Positions 43,992 through 54,222 are shown, numbered from the stretch's first letter. The stretch: DNA of 64,000 nt from Bin80 sp964503085 (GCA_964503085.1 CAZCYQ010000009.1:1-64000); one strand, 5' to 3'. Program-made: numbers and translations. The notes: generated from the sequence alone by a model not told the origin.

Positions 43992-44013
43992 CGTCTACAG
44001 ACGGGCCTTTTTT
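43992..44013 (+). terminator. Short hairpin and T tract after the carboxylase gene
   Basis: CGTC (43992-43995) pairs with GACG (44000-44003) across a 4-nt loop TACA, followed by GGCC and TTTTTT (44008-44013). The stem is only 4 bp, so strength is doubtful. Confidence 0.4.
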
Positions 44014-44175
44014 CAAGGATTACAGCCGAAACGGAACCGATGTGTTTTTTGTACATTAAGAGGTTATCTTGCCTAATGCCCTGTTAATTAGGCAGCTAAG
44101 GGCAAATATGTAAGAGGAAACTTTAAGTAAGGCAAGAGAGTTTTTCGTAAAGGTAGTTGACTTTTTGACGACGAG

Positions 44176-46932
44176 ATGATGAAAAAGCTACTTTTTACCC
44201 TGCTCATTGCAGCAACAGCGTCGGTCGAGATAAGCAAAGCGCAGGAGGTCATGCCTCCCGAACCGGCTCCAGTGGAGGAATTGCGGGGATATGACTGGCA
44301 TTTCCTTTCCAAGAAACTAGGGAATCCGTGGTCCTCGCTTACAGATACTCAGATCATGTATCGCGTCAGTCGGGCGTACCTGCTCCAGTCACGTATTATT
44401 CAGGCGCAGGCAGTGGGAGATACGCGTTCCCTGGAGCACTATATGGACCAGGCAATGGATGAGCTTGTGGTGTTGTCTGATCAGCCGGGTTTTGTGAGTC
44501 AGCCCCAATTCCGGGAGCTTTACAGAACGATCGTGCATGAACATGAAGAATACTTTGGTGCAGATCTGGACGAATTCCCAGAATACAGGTCCATCCTTGC
44601 GCGCCGAAGTACCATGTTTGGTTCACAGGCTCAAAGGGAAATCACAAAAGATGAGATCTCAATATTATCCGAAGTAACACCTACTGCCACAACAGAGTAC
44701 ACTGCACGAATCCAGGCCGTAAGCCGTGCAGGTACGACGCAAGAACCAATTAATCCGCGAGGATACGACCGATATGCCCTATCTCAGGACTGCGGGAACC
44801 CACGGAGTTCGCTGACTGAGGACCAAATTACGTGTCGCGTCAGTCGTGCATACAGGCTACAAGCCCGTTCTATCCGGGCGCAGGCAGACGGGGATCTGTA
44901 TTCTGCCGAACGCTACATGAATCAGGTTATGGATGAGCTTGTGGTGCTGTCTAAACAGTCCGATTTCGTGAGTCAGACCCAATTCCGGGAACTCTATAGA
45001 ACGATCGTTTATGAGCACGAGACAGGCCCCGATACACGTATGAATGAGCCACAGGAGTATGGGGAGATCTATGCTTTCCGGGATGCCATGTTTGGGGCAC
45101 AGTCCCGGATAGTAGCCCCCATGGCTACGGCAACAAGCCTGCCCAGAGTAAAGCCTGTGGCCACGACAATACCGATGACACAGAACAAACTCGTGGAGGA
45201 TAGAATCGCTTGGTGGCTGGAGGAGGACCGGCGAGATGTTGTCATCCGGTGGTTGGGTCGTGCAGACGCTTACTTCCCGATGATTGAGCAAATCTTCGCG
45301 GAAGAAGGCGTGCCGGACGAGCTCAAGTATCTTGCAGGGGTTGAGAGCGGGTTGAGGACGCGTATTCAAAGCCCTGCTAAGGCTGTCGGAATGTGGCAGT
45401 TCATTGCCAGCACGGGGCGTGCTATGGGCTTGCGTATTGATGAATACGTCGACGAGCGTATGGACCCTGTTAAGGCTACTCGCGCAGCGGCTCGCCACTT
45501 GAAACAACTCTATGGGTATTATGGAGGAGACTGGCAGGTGGCACTTTCCGGATATAATTGCAGCCCCAAATGTGTACTAAAGGCTATTTCGCGAGCGGGT
45601 GGTAAGCGCAAAAATCCGCCGTCATACTGGCAGATTCGGAGGCATCTGCCTCCAGAGACACAAAAATATATACCGAAGTTTATTTCGCTCGCGCTGATTA
45701 TGTCCAATCCCGCAAAATTCGGGCTGCCTGCAGTTTCGAATGGACCAGAGTTCACCTATGATGAGGTTACGGTTAGCGGGATGTTGAAACTGGAAACGAT
45801 CGCGCGTATGGTAGGCACAACAACTAGGCACATCCAGGAATTGAATCCAGAGCTTCGGCGCGGAATATTGCCTCCAGACCGCACTCCATACACGCTGCGA
45901 ATTCCGGCCAATACATTTGCAAAATTTGCGGATGCCTTTGAGCAACTCCCCGATGAGGAGAAGGCAATGCCCGGGGAGCATCGCGTTCGCAGGGGAGAAA
46001 ACCTGGGCAGGATCGCCAGACGATATGGTGTGACTGTTCGAGCGATCCAGAATGCTAACGGGCTTGGAAATCGTACGCGGATTCATCCAAATGACCGGCT
46101 GGTTATTCCGGGGATGTCAGGCCGCGGTGTGGCTAAACTTGAGGGTACTAGTGCAAGACTGGTGGCATGGGGCAAGCGGGCCACCAGGCCAATTGCGTTT
46201 GATAGTAAAATGGCCGAAGCAGCGCGCCGGACGCCCGTCAAACTTGCAAGCAATACCAGAACCCGTCCTGCGGAAAACAACTCCTCGTCGAACCAAACGA
46301 CCCAGAATTCTGGCTCTCCAGGGAGTACACAGTCAAGCATAATACATACCGTGCGCCGGGGAGATACGCTGTCGGAACTAGCCACTGAATTCGGAACCAC
46401 GGTAAGCGCCATCCAACAGGCCAATGGACTTCGTGGAACGAGGATCAGTCGTGGCCAGCGGCTGAAGATTCCCAGCGGACGTATTACACACACCGTTAGG
46501 CGGGGCGAAAACCTGGGAATTCTTGCTAAGCGCTACGGTACGACTGTGCAAAATATCAGGAGTGTCAACAATTTGCGTTCCAATACCATTTATCCTGGGC
46601 AAAAGCTCTTGATCGGAGGAACCAGTGCATATGCTACTACACATACCGTCAGGCGAGGCGAGAACCTTGGACTGATTGCCAGGCGTTACGGCACATCCGT
46701 ACGGCAGATCATGAATGCCAATAACTTGCGTTCCAGTCGGATCTATCCAGGGCAAAAGCTTACGATTGGGGGCGGGGACGCTAATGCACGCATCGTGCAC
46801 ACCGTTAAAAGAGGAGAGAACCTGACAAGGATTGCGCAGCGTTACGGTACAACTGTGCGAAGCATTCGGAATATCAACAATTTGCGCTCCAGCCGGATTT
46901 ATCCTGGGCAGAGACTTTCGATTAATCCATGA
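44176..46932 (+). CDS. MltD-like lytic transglycosylase with duplicated N-terminus and LysM repeats
   Basis: A 918-residue exported protein. The signal peptide ends near residue 22 (ISKAQ). Two copies of an uncharacterised ~90-residue segment lie at about 37-125 and 195-283, sharing RVSRAYxLQ, MDELVVLS and QFRELYRTIV. A GH23-type transglycosylase domain follows (about 345-520) with catalytic glutamate E390 in LAGVESGL, and GMWQFIASTGR and ALSGYNCSP. Then one diverged LysM-like segment and five LysM modules occur (HRVRRGENLGRIARRYG, then four with HTVRRG/HTVKRG and IYPGQKL-type ends). It cleaves peptidoglycan between MurNAc and GlcNAc, probably in the periplasm. ATG 44176 is followed by a second ATG. 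Confidence 0.94.
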   Translation: MMKKLLFTLLIAATASVEISKAQEVMPPEPAPVEELRGYDWHFLSKKLGNPWSSLTDTQIMYRVSRAYLLQSRIIQAQAVGDTRSLEHYMDQAMDELVVLSDQPGFVSQPQFRELYRTIVHEHEEYFGADLDEFPEYRSILARRSTMFGSQAQREITKDEISILSEVTPTATTEYTARIQAVSRAGTTQEPINPRGYDRYALSQDCGNPRSSLTEDQITCRVSRAYRLQARSIRAQADGDLYSAERYMNQVMDELVVLSKQSDFVSQTQFRELYRTIVYEHETGPDTRMNEPQEYGEIYAFRDAMFGAQSRIVAPMATATSLPRVKPVATTIPMTQNKLVEDRIAWWLEEDRRDVVIRWLGRADAYFPMIEQIFAEEGVPDELKYLAGVESGLRTRIQSPAKAVGMWQFIASTGRAMGLRIDEYVDERMDPVKATRAAARHLKQLYGYYGGDWQVALSGYNCSPKCVLKAISRAGGKRKNPPSYWQIRRHLPPETQKYIPKFISLALIMSNPAKFGLPAVSNGPEFTYDEVTVSGMLKLETIARMVGTTTRHIQELNPELRRGILPPDRTPYTLRIPANTFAKFADAFEQLPDEEKAMPGEHRVRRGENLGRIARRYGVTVRAIQNANGLGNRTRIHPNDRLVIPGMSGRGVAKLEGTSARLVAWGKRATRPIAFDSKMAEAARRTPVKLASNTRTRPAENNSSSNQTTQNSGSPGSTQSSIIHTVRRGDTLSELATEFGTTVSAIQQANGLRGTRISRGQRLKIPSGRITHTVRRGENLGILAKRYGTTVQNIRSVNNLRSNTIYPGQKLLIGGTSAYATTHTVRRGENLGLIARRYGTSVRQIMNANNLRSSRIYPGQKLTIGGGDANARIVHTVKRGENLTRIAQRYGTTVRSIRNINNLRSSRIYPGQRLSINP

Positions 46933-46946
46933 GTCTATGTGGCCGA

Positions 46947-49928
46947 TCAGGGTTGCTGGCGTAACAATTTTGGTTCCAAGAGAGCAAGCGCTTCTCGATT
47001 CTGACCATGTACAGATGGTTCATTGCACCAAAGCCATCGTAGTGTGGCTACGGTTTCGGGAATATTGTTACCCGTCAGATCAAACATCTTGAGCACCGCG
47101 TAGTCTATCTTCTCGCGTACTTCGTCTGCATGAGACTGGCAAGCCGGGAGTAAGCTCTGTGTGGAGAATTCATCAAATGCAGTAGCAGCTTGCTCTAGTC
47201 GAGTTTTCGGTATCTGATCTAGTCTTGGGCAGGGAATATCTGCTAATGCTTTGACCTGTGTTCTGGATCGTCCGCTGTGCGTCCGTTGGCCCTGTGTCCA
47301 GTGAACCAGGAAACCCAATGTAGAATTGGCCCACAACGCAAAAGCCTTGAGTACATGTTGGTCATCGTGCTGCAGTGAAGTCCAGGTTGACCCGCCCATG
47401 CCCGGATACGTTGTTACTGCAGACAATAAGGCTTGAGAGGTCCAGCGCATGTTTCGTGCATAGAACAGCGTACTGCGAAATTGCCGCATTGCCTCCCGTT
47501 TCGCATCCGATCCAACCCCGGCCGGAGACATCCCCTTGTGCGTAGGCGATACGATCAAATATTTCTGTGTGTGGCTATCGGCCTTCCAGAGCGCGCGGTC
47601 TGGGCCGATCGCGTCTATCGGACTGACGACAGGAACGAACTCGAAAGCCCCACGCGGGTCCCTGCCTGACAGGTGTCCTATCATGTCGTGTGTGGGTCCA
47701 ACTTTGAATAGATCTCCGATTATGGACATCGGCACGCCGATTGATGCAACATGCTCGTCAAAGCGAATGACCCCGTCCAGGAGTGCATTGGCAGTCAGCG
47801 CAAGGCTGGCATGCAAAACCCCCAAAGGGTTCCAGGGAGCTCCGGCTGCCTTGGTTGTAAAGGCGCATACTTGTCCTGCCTCATCATCACCCACCCTGAT
47901 AGAATAAGTCGTCGAAGAAGCTTTGATTTGCTTGAGTGCCGATTGAATTGAGCGAGCAATTACGCCGGCTTCCCCGGTACGTAGAACAGGTTGACGCAGC
48001 GTTACACAGTACACGTTCGCGACCGAAAGTTCTCCTTTGTGACCATGCGTGCTCCGTTTAGTACCTACAAAAAGCATTTCTTTCATGCCTGTGTCAGCAG
48101 AAAGCGACTGTTTTCCCGAAGCCCGACGATCTGCCACAGTTATGGCTATGATATCTTCAAACTCATGCTCAATCATGCGTCGCGTAACGGCCCATGATTC
48201 CGCAAAGGCCGCAGACAACGGCAGCACAAAACCAACCCGTCCCCCCGGTTTGCATTTCTGGCGGGCCAAGGCAAGAAAAGATGCGGCTAATCCTGCCCGA
48301 TTATTCACTGCCTCTTTCTTCACTAGGCTCTTCCAGCGCTTCTGGCAGGCCTTTCGTTCAGTCTTCGACAGACCTCCAATATCGAAAACACTTAAACCTC
48401 CTCGGGTCCGGGAATAGGGTGGATTCATGAGAATCCAGTCGATTGAAGCATCCTGGACGTAAACAGCATTTTTAGCGCCGTTGTCCGCGAATTTCCCCGC
48501 CCGCGCGCTGAACAGATCAACCACGCGCTGCGTCGCAAAATATTCCAGGGATCCTGTTTGTCCTTTTTCTCCTCCGATGCTAACCCATCCGATCTGCGTA
48601 TTTCCATATGGATCGCCATATCCCAACGCAGCCAGCGAGGACATTGTCAGGTGGGCAGCAATAGGGTTCACATCTGTCCCGATAATACCGCCCTCCATAG
48701 CCTCCATATGTAGTCTGCGAAGGCTTTCCAAGTTGCCTCCGGCATACTCGTGAAGTGCTGACACACGCTGGTAACCCGCACGAAGCAGTGTGCCGGTTCC
48801 ACAGGACAAATCGCTCAGATAGTGCTTTCCGAAAAGGTCTGCATCCGCCCATTCCTCTTTGTTGAGCAGCGACTGGTCAATAGTTAGATCAGCCAATAGC
48901 TCGGCTGTGGCTGGTTGTGTATAAAAGGCAGCCGCCTCTTTCCGGTCCTCACTCAGCTTTGGGAATAGCTCAGCACCAATATTGATATGCAGTCCTAATC
49001 GTGCCGTCTCAATCTCCTGAGTAGCTTTGATCAGCTTCGCAAGCACTTGTGGGGTTTCTTCAGGATTGAATTTTCCGGCCAGCTGGAGTGCTTCAATCGC
49101 AGGCTTAAAGACAGAATTCTGGCAGTGTTTGTTGATGATGTGCCATGCCTCTGCCTGTTCAATCACGTCCAGAGAGGATGTACTGGTGGAGCTAATGAGC
49201 GGGACTTCTTCTATACCCTGCCTAGCGAGTCTCTGCTGCGTTGACAGCGCATTCAACCACAATAATGTTACCGTACGAAGCCCTCCCAGCGGTGAGTGTT
49301 GGTACAGATGCCACGCAATCTCTTGCTGCTCTTCGGGCGATAGTGCTGCCTCCAGTCCATCAGCTGCGTCTTCCACGAGTTGAGCAACACGTTCTCCAAC
49401 GGCATCTATTTCTTCTTGAGGTAATCTTACCCGAGACAAGAATGACGAGAGGTCAAATACATTGCCCTTGATAAATCCGTTTTGAGGCCATCGGCGCCGT
49501 TCCACACGGTGAGCATGGGTTCCTCGGGTGCCTTCCAGGAGTTGATGGACTGCGTACATGATCGGAGCTCCTTCCCAAAGGATGTCCGTGATATTGGGAA
49601 CGCGATCTTTTTGAAATCTTTTCGGGATACACAGGGCTATGGTAGTAACGATTCGGGTTCGGTCCGTTCGCGTCTCTAGTCCGAGTCGTGCAACTGCATT
49701 CCGATCCGCATCCCGTGCACTGAATGAGCATTCGATGATGATTGGTGGAAAAATATCATCATCAATTAGAATGTCGGAGCTTAATTCTGAAGTTTTGCTT
49801 GTGTGTAGCAGATTGGGTTCATCTACTCTTACACATTCAGGTTTTGCAGACCAGGTTACGCTCGAGCGCCGCAGCACCTGACCAAGCGCCCGCATAAACA
49901 TTTTTTCAGCGGTTCGCCTACCTACCAT
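46947..49928 (-). CDS. N6-adenine DNA methyltransferase, possible single-chain restriction-modification protein
   Basis: A 993-residue protein. The N-terminal ~100 residues (SSDILIDDDIFPPIIIECSF, then ARDADRNAVARLGLE) resemble the core of a PD-(D/E)xK nuclease, with D52 and E66, but serine stands where the usual lysine would be. A helical region follows, then a methyltransferase core in gamma order: motif X FYTQPATAELLADL (about 335-348), motif I LSDLSCGTGTLL (371-382) and motif IV MNPPY (501-505). The C-terminal 350 residues could be the target-recognition domain. No separate restriction, specificity or helicase gene is adjacent. It could be a type IIG-like enzyme or a lone methylase. It converges with the transglycosylase gene. 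Confidence 0.85.
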   Translation of the reverse strand: MVGRRTAEKMFMRALGQVLRRSSVTWSAKPECVRVDEPNLLHTSKTSELSSDILIDDDIFPPIIIECSFSARDADRNAVARLGLETRTDRTRIVTTIALCIPKRFQKDRVPNITDILWEGAPIMYAVHQLLEGTRGTHAHRVERRRWPQNGFIKGNVFDLSSFLSRVRLPQEEIDAVGERVAQLVEDAADGLEAALSPEEQQEIAWHLYQHSPLGGLRTVTLLWLNALSTQQRLARQGIEEVPLISSTSTSSLDVIEQAEAWHIINKHCQNSVFKPAIEALQLAGKFNPEETPQVLAKLIKATQEIETARLGLHINIGAELFPKLSEDRKEAAAFYTQPATAELLADLTIDQSLLNKEEWADADLFGKHYLSDLSCGTGTLLRAGYQRVSALHEYAGGNLESLRRLHMEAMEGGIIGTDVNPIAAHLTMSSLAALGYGDPYGNTQIGWVSIGGEKGQTGSLEYFATQRVVDLFSARAGKFADNGAKNAVYVQDASIDWILMNPPYSRTRGGLSVFDIGGLSKTERKACQKRWKSLVKKEAVNNRAGLAASFLALARQKCKPGGRVGFVLPLSAAFAESWAVTRRMIEHEFEDIIAITVADRRASGKQSLSADTGMKEMLFVGTKRSTHGHKGELSVANVYCVTLRQPVLRTGEAGVIARSIQSALKQIKASSTTYSIRVGDDEAGQVCAFTTKAAGAPWNPLGVLHASLALTANALLDGVIRFDEHVASIGVPMSIIGDLFKVGPTHDMIGHLSGRDPRGAFEFVPVVSPIDAIGPDRALWKADSHTQKYLIVSPTHKGMSPAGVGSDAKREAMRQFRSTLFYARNMRWTSQALLSAVTTYPGMGGSTWTSLQHDDQHVLKAFALWANSTLGFLVHWTQGQRTHSGRSRTQVKALADIPCPRLDQIPKTRLEQAATAFDEFSTQSLLPACQSHADEVREKIDYAVLKMFDLTGNNIPETVATLRWLWCNEPSVHGQNREALALLEPKLLRQQP

Positions 49929-50189
49929 TACACAACCTGTTGGCTAAATTTTATGCTATTACCATAAAGTAAGCAGATGAAACTACCGAAGTTATAAGGA
50001 CTAGCCAAGATATACAACGGAGCTGCCCCAACTCAATTACATAGAAGCCAACGCTACGTTACGGGTCGGATTGGGAGTTTGAGGCTTTGACGTGGTATCA
50101 AAAATGAATCCCGCGTCTGATCATCCCGCAGTGATCAAGGAGCATCAATCGTAAATAAAGAGCACAGTACAGGATTGTCCGATCAAGCA
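49929..50189. other. Intergenic region between the exchanger and methyltransferase genes
   Basis: 261 bp without a gene. The right part (minus-strand reading) must hold the methyltransferase promoter; it is AT-rich around 49945-49975 but shows no clear consensus. Confidence 0.4.
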
Positions 50190-51461
50190 CTAGCCGTAGC
50201 CATATAGCAGACCAAGGAAAACCAGGAATCCTAAGAATAGGCCGATTCCACCGGACAGCGTTAGCCGCTTGGAGCGCAGCGTCCACAATAGTGGCAGGGT
50301 CAGCACTACAGACGCCAAGATAGAAATAATGGCTGGTCCCGATGCCACGTCCGGTAGGGGCGTAATGAAGCCGCAAATAGCCATAATCAGGAATACATCA
50401 AATACGTTCGACTGAAAAATGTGACCGACCAATAATTCATGCCGACCACGCCGGACAACATTCAGAGCTACAGCAATGTCGGGAAGGGACGTACCAATTG
50501 CCAGTGCACTGGCAGCGAGAATCCCTGAATCTACCCCCAAGTCCCTCTCAAGTGCCTGTAGTGCATGCACTACGATTACTCCACTGAAATAAAGAACCAC
50601 GATGCTGAAGACCAACAGAATACCTGCAACCCATGTTCGCAGCAAAGCCGAACGGGCTGTTGGACTATCTGAAGAAGCTGATCTGAATCGGCCCCATGAA
50701 AAATTACGCGAGGCCTGAAGGATAAACAGCAGTCCCAACCCACCGATGAAGCAGAAGCGAGCAACATCTCCTGCATCCCTTGACATCTCCAGTAGCTTCG
50801 ACCAAATGGGAGGAAGAAAAACCAAAACAAATACCAGAAAGGAAAGGCCAACTTTCAGCCATGCTTCTCTGCCCCAACTGCTTGAAGAAAAGGATCGTCC
50901 GTCATGCTGCTGCACAACAGACTCCGTACTGCTGATACGCTGACGGCGGCTGCGATCGATCTCCGTAACCATGAAGGCTACATAGAAGCCAAAGAACAAC
51001 ACGGCATCCGCACGGCCGAAAACATTATCTAGACAAACGGCCCAAGCCAGGATCACAGATGCGGCAGCAAAAAAAACAGGAAAAGTGTTTTTTGTGTCGA
51101 AATTCAGGTAACCATTAGACAACGCCTGCGTCTTGGTGAACAAATAAAACCTGTTTCCCGTCTGGACAAAAAAGTAGAGTGCAAGCACGCCCAACCCAAA
51201 ACCTGCACCCAGGTTGGCAATTATCGTCCCGAAGATGGTTGGGGTTACCAGGGTCGGAGTACCCAAGTTTACGGCAGCAACCGAGGTGAACAGCTCTGGA
51301 AGAGAGGTGCCGATCCCAACCAGAAAACTGCCAATGAAGTAATCCCTTAACCGGAGTCTTTTTCCAATCCGACTGGCCTGATCTACCAGTAAGTCACTCG
51401 ACCGTACAATGGCATAGATCGATATGACCAGCAATAAAATATCAATTACCACGGGAGGCAT
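50190..51461 (-). CDS. CaCA-family sodium/calcium-type exchanger
   Basis: A 423-residue membrane protein with about eleven hydrophobic segments. Both alpha-repeats of the CaCA superfamily are present: FLVGIGTSLPELFTSVAAVN in the N-terminal half and ASALAIGTSLPDIAVALNVV plus HIFQSNVFDVFLI in the C-terminal half, with the G-T-S-L-P-(E/D) ion-binding motif in each. A basic cytoplasmic loop (SRRQRISSTESVVQQHDGRS) separates them. It presumably exchanges a divalent cation for sodium or protons. It is on the same strand as sdhB but with a 45-bp gap. Confidence 0.93.
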   Translation of the reverse strand: MPPVVIDILLLVISIYAIVRSSDLLVDQASRIGKRLRLRDYFIGSFLVGIGTSLPELFTSVAAVNLGTPTLVTPTIFGTIIANLGAGFGLGVLALYFFVQTGNRFYLFTKTQALSNGYLNFDTKNTFPVFFAAASVILAWAVCLDNVFGRADAVLFFGFYVAFMVTEIDRSRRQRISSTESVVQQHDGRSFSSSSWGREAWLKVGLSFLVFVLVFLPPIWSKLLEMSRDAGDVARFCFIGGLGLLFILQASRNFSWGRFRSASSDSPTARSALLRTWVAGILLVFSIVVLYFSGVIVVHALQALERDLGVDSGILAASALAIGTSLPDIAVALNVVRRGRHELLVGHIFQSNVFDVFLIMAICGFITPLPDVASGPAIISILASVVLTLPLLWTLRSKRLTLSGGIGLFLGFLVFLGLLYGYG

Positions 51462-51506
51462 CCTATGGTACTGGTAAGAAGGTTGTCAGGAAGGAGGGAA
51501 AAGTGT

Positions 51507-52262
51507 CTATTTTGAAAAGACCCCCTTCATGTAAGCCCGCCGCATGCTTGCAATCCCAGACACGGAAATCCCCTTTGGGCACACCGCCTCACATTCGGCA
51601 TAGTTGGAACAGTCCCCGAACCCCTCTGCTTCCATCTGATCTACCATGGCCACAACACGTCGTGAAGCTTCCACCTGTCCTTGCGGAAGTAGCGCCAGAT
51701 GTGCAATTTTTGCTGCTGTAAAGAGAGAGGCGCTGCCATTAGGGCATGCCGCCACGCACGCTCCGCAACCAATACAGGTCGCGAAATCCATGGCTTCCTC
51801 TGCAGCATCCTTAGAGATTGGAATGGAGTTGGCATCAGGTGCGGATCCGGTTTTCACAGAAACGTACCCATGGGCAGTAATGATACGATCAAATGCGCTC
51901 CGATCAACGACAAGATCCCGAACGATTGGAAATGCACGCGCACGGAATGGCTCCACCGTAATCGTATCCCCGTCCTTGAAACTTCGCATATGCAACTGGC
52001 AGACCGCAGTACGTTGTTGGGGACCGTGAGCAATACCCGCAACCATTAGCCCACACGATCCGCAGATCCCTTCACGACAATCACTGTCGAACTCCACGGG
52101 ATCATCCTCACTGGCAATAAGCTGCTCGTTGAGCACATCAAGCAACTCCAGAAAGGACATGTGCTCGCTCGCATTACTGACTGTATAGTCAACCAGCTTA
52201 CCTGGGGCTTCGGGGCTTTTTTGCCTCCAGATACGCAGGTTTATGGTCATGTTTTTTGCCAT
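51507..52262 (-). CDS. sdhB: Succinate dehydrogenase/fumarate reductase iron-sulfur subunit
   Basis: A 251-residue subunit carrying the electron-transfer clusters. A [2Fe-2S] ferredoxin domain has DCREGICGSCGLMVAG, and a C-terminal [4Fe-4S]/[3Fe-4S] domain has CIGCGACVAACPNGSA and CSNYAECEAVCPKGI. The longer open frame begins at 52298, but ATG 52262, 4 bp after the sdhA stop, gives a standard N-terminus (MAKNMTINLRIWRQ). It is the last gene of sdhCAB. Confidence 0.97.
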   Translation of the reverse strand: MAKNMTINLRIWRQKSPEAPGKLVDYTVSNASEHMSFLELLDVLNEQLIASEDDPVEFDSDCREGICGSCGLMVAGIAHGPQQRTAVCQLHMRSFKDGDTITVEPFRARAFPIVRDLVVDRSAFDRIITAHGYVSVKTGSAPDANSIPISKDAAEEAMDFATCIGCGACVAACPNGSASLFTAAKIAHLALLPQGQVEASRRVVAMVDQMEAEGFGDCSNYAECEAVCPKGISVSGIASMRRAYMKGVFSK

Positions 52263-52266
52263 AGCA

Positions 52267-54222
52267 CTACTTGTAACTGCGTGTGGATGGATGCACATTC
52301 TCGAAGGATAATTTTTCGAGGTGCAAAACAGGACGATGATCAGTGTGCTCCCAGGCCGCTACGTCAGCAAAAACTTCATCATTGCGTACAGCTTCCCCCT
52401 CGGAGGTCTGATATTCTTCACGGAAATGTCCTCCGCAAGATTCTTCACGACGAAGGGCATCCTGGGCCATAAGTGATCCAAGTTCAATGAAGTCCGCTAC
52501 TCGGCCTGCAAATTCCAAATTTTTGTTGAACCGATCGGCAGAGCCGGGTACGTGGATCCGCTCCCAAAATTCATCTCTCAGGCTTTCTATAGCAGGTATC
52601 GCCTCTTCCAGGCCAGCACGGTCACGTGCCATGCCTACATGATTCCAAAGGAGTTGACCCAACTCCCGATGAAATTGCGTGGGCGACTTGTCTCCCTTGT
52701 TATTAAGCATTTGGTCAATACGTGCACCGGCCTCTTCTTCAGCAGCAGCAAAAGCTTCATGCGATTCGGCAATGCCTTCCGACTGGCGTATGCCAGCCAC
52801 ATACGCCCCCAGCGTATATGGAACAACAAAGTACCCATCCGCCAGCCCCTGCATCAAAGCACTGGCTCCTAGACGATTGGCGCCATGATCGCTGAAATTC
52901 GCTTCTCCAAGTACAAAGAGACCTGGAATAGTACTCTGAAGTTCATAATCCACCCAAAGCCCTCCCATTGTATAGTGCACGGCTGGATAGATCCGCATTG
53001 GAGTTCTATAGGGATCGTCTCCGGTGATGCGCTCGTACATTTCAAACAGATTCCCGTAGCGGTCTCGAATCGATGAGGCACCCAAACGCCGGATTGCAGC
53101 ATCAAAATCAAGATAGACCGCCAGTCGGGTCTCGCCGACGCCTCGTCCCGCATCACATTCTTTTTTCGCTGCGCGTGAAGCTACGTCCCTTGGTACAAGG
53201 TTTCCGAAGCTCGGATAACGACGCTCCAGATAATAGTCTCTTGCATCCTCAGGGATTGCTTCCGGTGCACGTGTATCTTTCGGATCTTTGGGAACCCAAA
53301 CGCGGCCATCGTTACGCAAACTCTCACTCATCAGTGTGAGCTTGGACTGGTAATCCCCGGAAACGGGAATACAGGTCGGATGGATCTGCGTATAGCAGGG
53401 GTTGGCAAAGAATGCACCGCGTTTGTAGCAACGCCAAGCAGCGGTCACGTTGGAGTTTTTGGCATTTGTTGACAGGTAGTAGGCATTACCGTATCCCCCT
53501 GTACAAAGCAGTACAGCATCACCTGCATGACGCTCAAGCTCGCCTGTGACCAGATCGCGTGTAATAATGCCACGGGCACGATCATTCGCCACAACCAGAT
53601 CAAGCATTTCTCTGCGCGGCAACATGGTCACGCGTCCCGCAGCGATCTGATGACTGAGCGCCTGGTAAGCTCCAAGCAGCAATTGTTGCCCGGTTTGACC
53701 TCTTGCATAGAAAGTGCGGGACACCTGTGCTCCCCCGAAGGAGCGATTGGCCAATACGCCTCCGTACTCGCGTGCAAACGGAACACCCTGAGCGACGGCC
53801 TGATCAATGATATTGCTTGATACTTGCGCAAGACGATACACATTCGCTTCTCGCGAGCGGTAGTCTCCGCCTTTTATGGTATCGTAGAATAGTCGCCAAA
53901 CGGTATCCCCATCGTTCGGATAGTTCTTGGCGGCGTTAATGCCCCCTTGGGCCGCAATGGAGTGGGCCCTGCGTGCCGAGTCCTGAATACAGAAACACTT
54001 GACGTTGTATCCCAGTCCCGCAAGCGTGGCCGCAGCAGAAGCACCTGCAAGGCCTGAACCCACTACAAGAATATTGTGCGAACGCTTATTGGCTGGACTG
54101 ACTAGCGAAACTGCATCCTTGTATGCGTCCCATTTTTCCTGGAGACGCCCTGCGGGCACTTTCGCGTCCAAGCGCTGGCTGTGTGATAATTCTGACATAG
54201 AATTAGCTATTTCGTCACTCAT
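52267..54222 (-). CDS. sdhA: Succinate dehydrogenase/fumarate reductase flavoprotein subunit
   Basis: This 651-residue subunit oxidises succinate to fumarate, or the reverse. It has an N-terminal FAD-binding Rossmann fold (ILVVGSGLAGASAAATLAGL) and the histidine that holds FAD covalently in AHSIAAQGGINAA. Active-site stretches include HPTCIPVSGDYQSKL and AVHYTMGGLWVD, and FAD contacts GEANFSDHGANRLGA. The frame is open to 54354, but ATG 54222 overlaps the sdhC stop (ATGA) and is the likely start. This is the type found in Bacteroidota (longer than the E. coli SdhA). Confidence 0.97.
   Translation of the reverse strand: MSDEIANSMSELSHSQRLDAKVPAGRLQEKWDAYKDAVSLVSPANKRSHNILVVGSGLAGASAAATLAGLGYNVKCFCIQDSARRAHSIAAQGGINAAKNYPNDGDTVWRLFYDTIKGGDYRSREANVYRLAQVSSNIIDQAVAQGVPFAREYGGVLANRSFGGAQVSRTFYARGQTGQQLLLGAYQALSHQIAAGRVTMLPRREMLDLVVANDRARGIITRDLVTGELERHAGDAVLLCTGGYGNAYYLSTNAKNSNVTAAWRCYKRGAFFANPCYTQIHPTCIPVSGDYQSKLTLMSESLRNDGRVWVPKDPKDTRAPEAIPEDARDYYLERRYPSFGNLVPRDVASRAAKKECDAGRGVGETRLAVYLDFDAAIRRLGASSIRDRYGNLFEMYERITGDDPYRTPMRIYPAVHYTMGGLWVDYELQSTIPGLFVLGEANFSDHGANRLGASALMQGLADGYFVVPYTLGAYVAGIRQSEGIAESHEAFAAAEEEAGARIDQMLNNKGDKSPTQFHRELGQLLWNHVGMARDRAGLEEAIPAIESLRDEFWERIHVPGSADRFNKNLEFAGRVADFIELGSLMAQDALRREESCGGHFREEYQTSEGEAVRNDEVFADVAAWEHTDHRPVLHLEKLSFENVHPSTRSYK

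Noticed and set aside
46947..49928. Member of a multi-gene defence island (BREX, DISARM or type I R-M)
   Set aside because: Flanking genes are a transglycosylase and a cation exchanger; no helicase, ATPase, specificity or restriction subunit is next to it.
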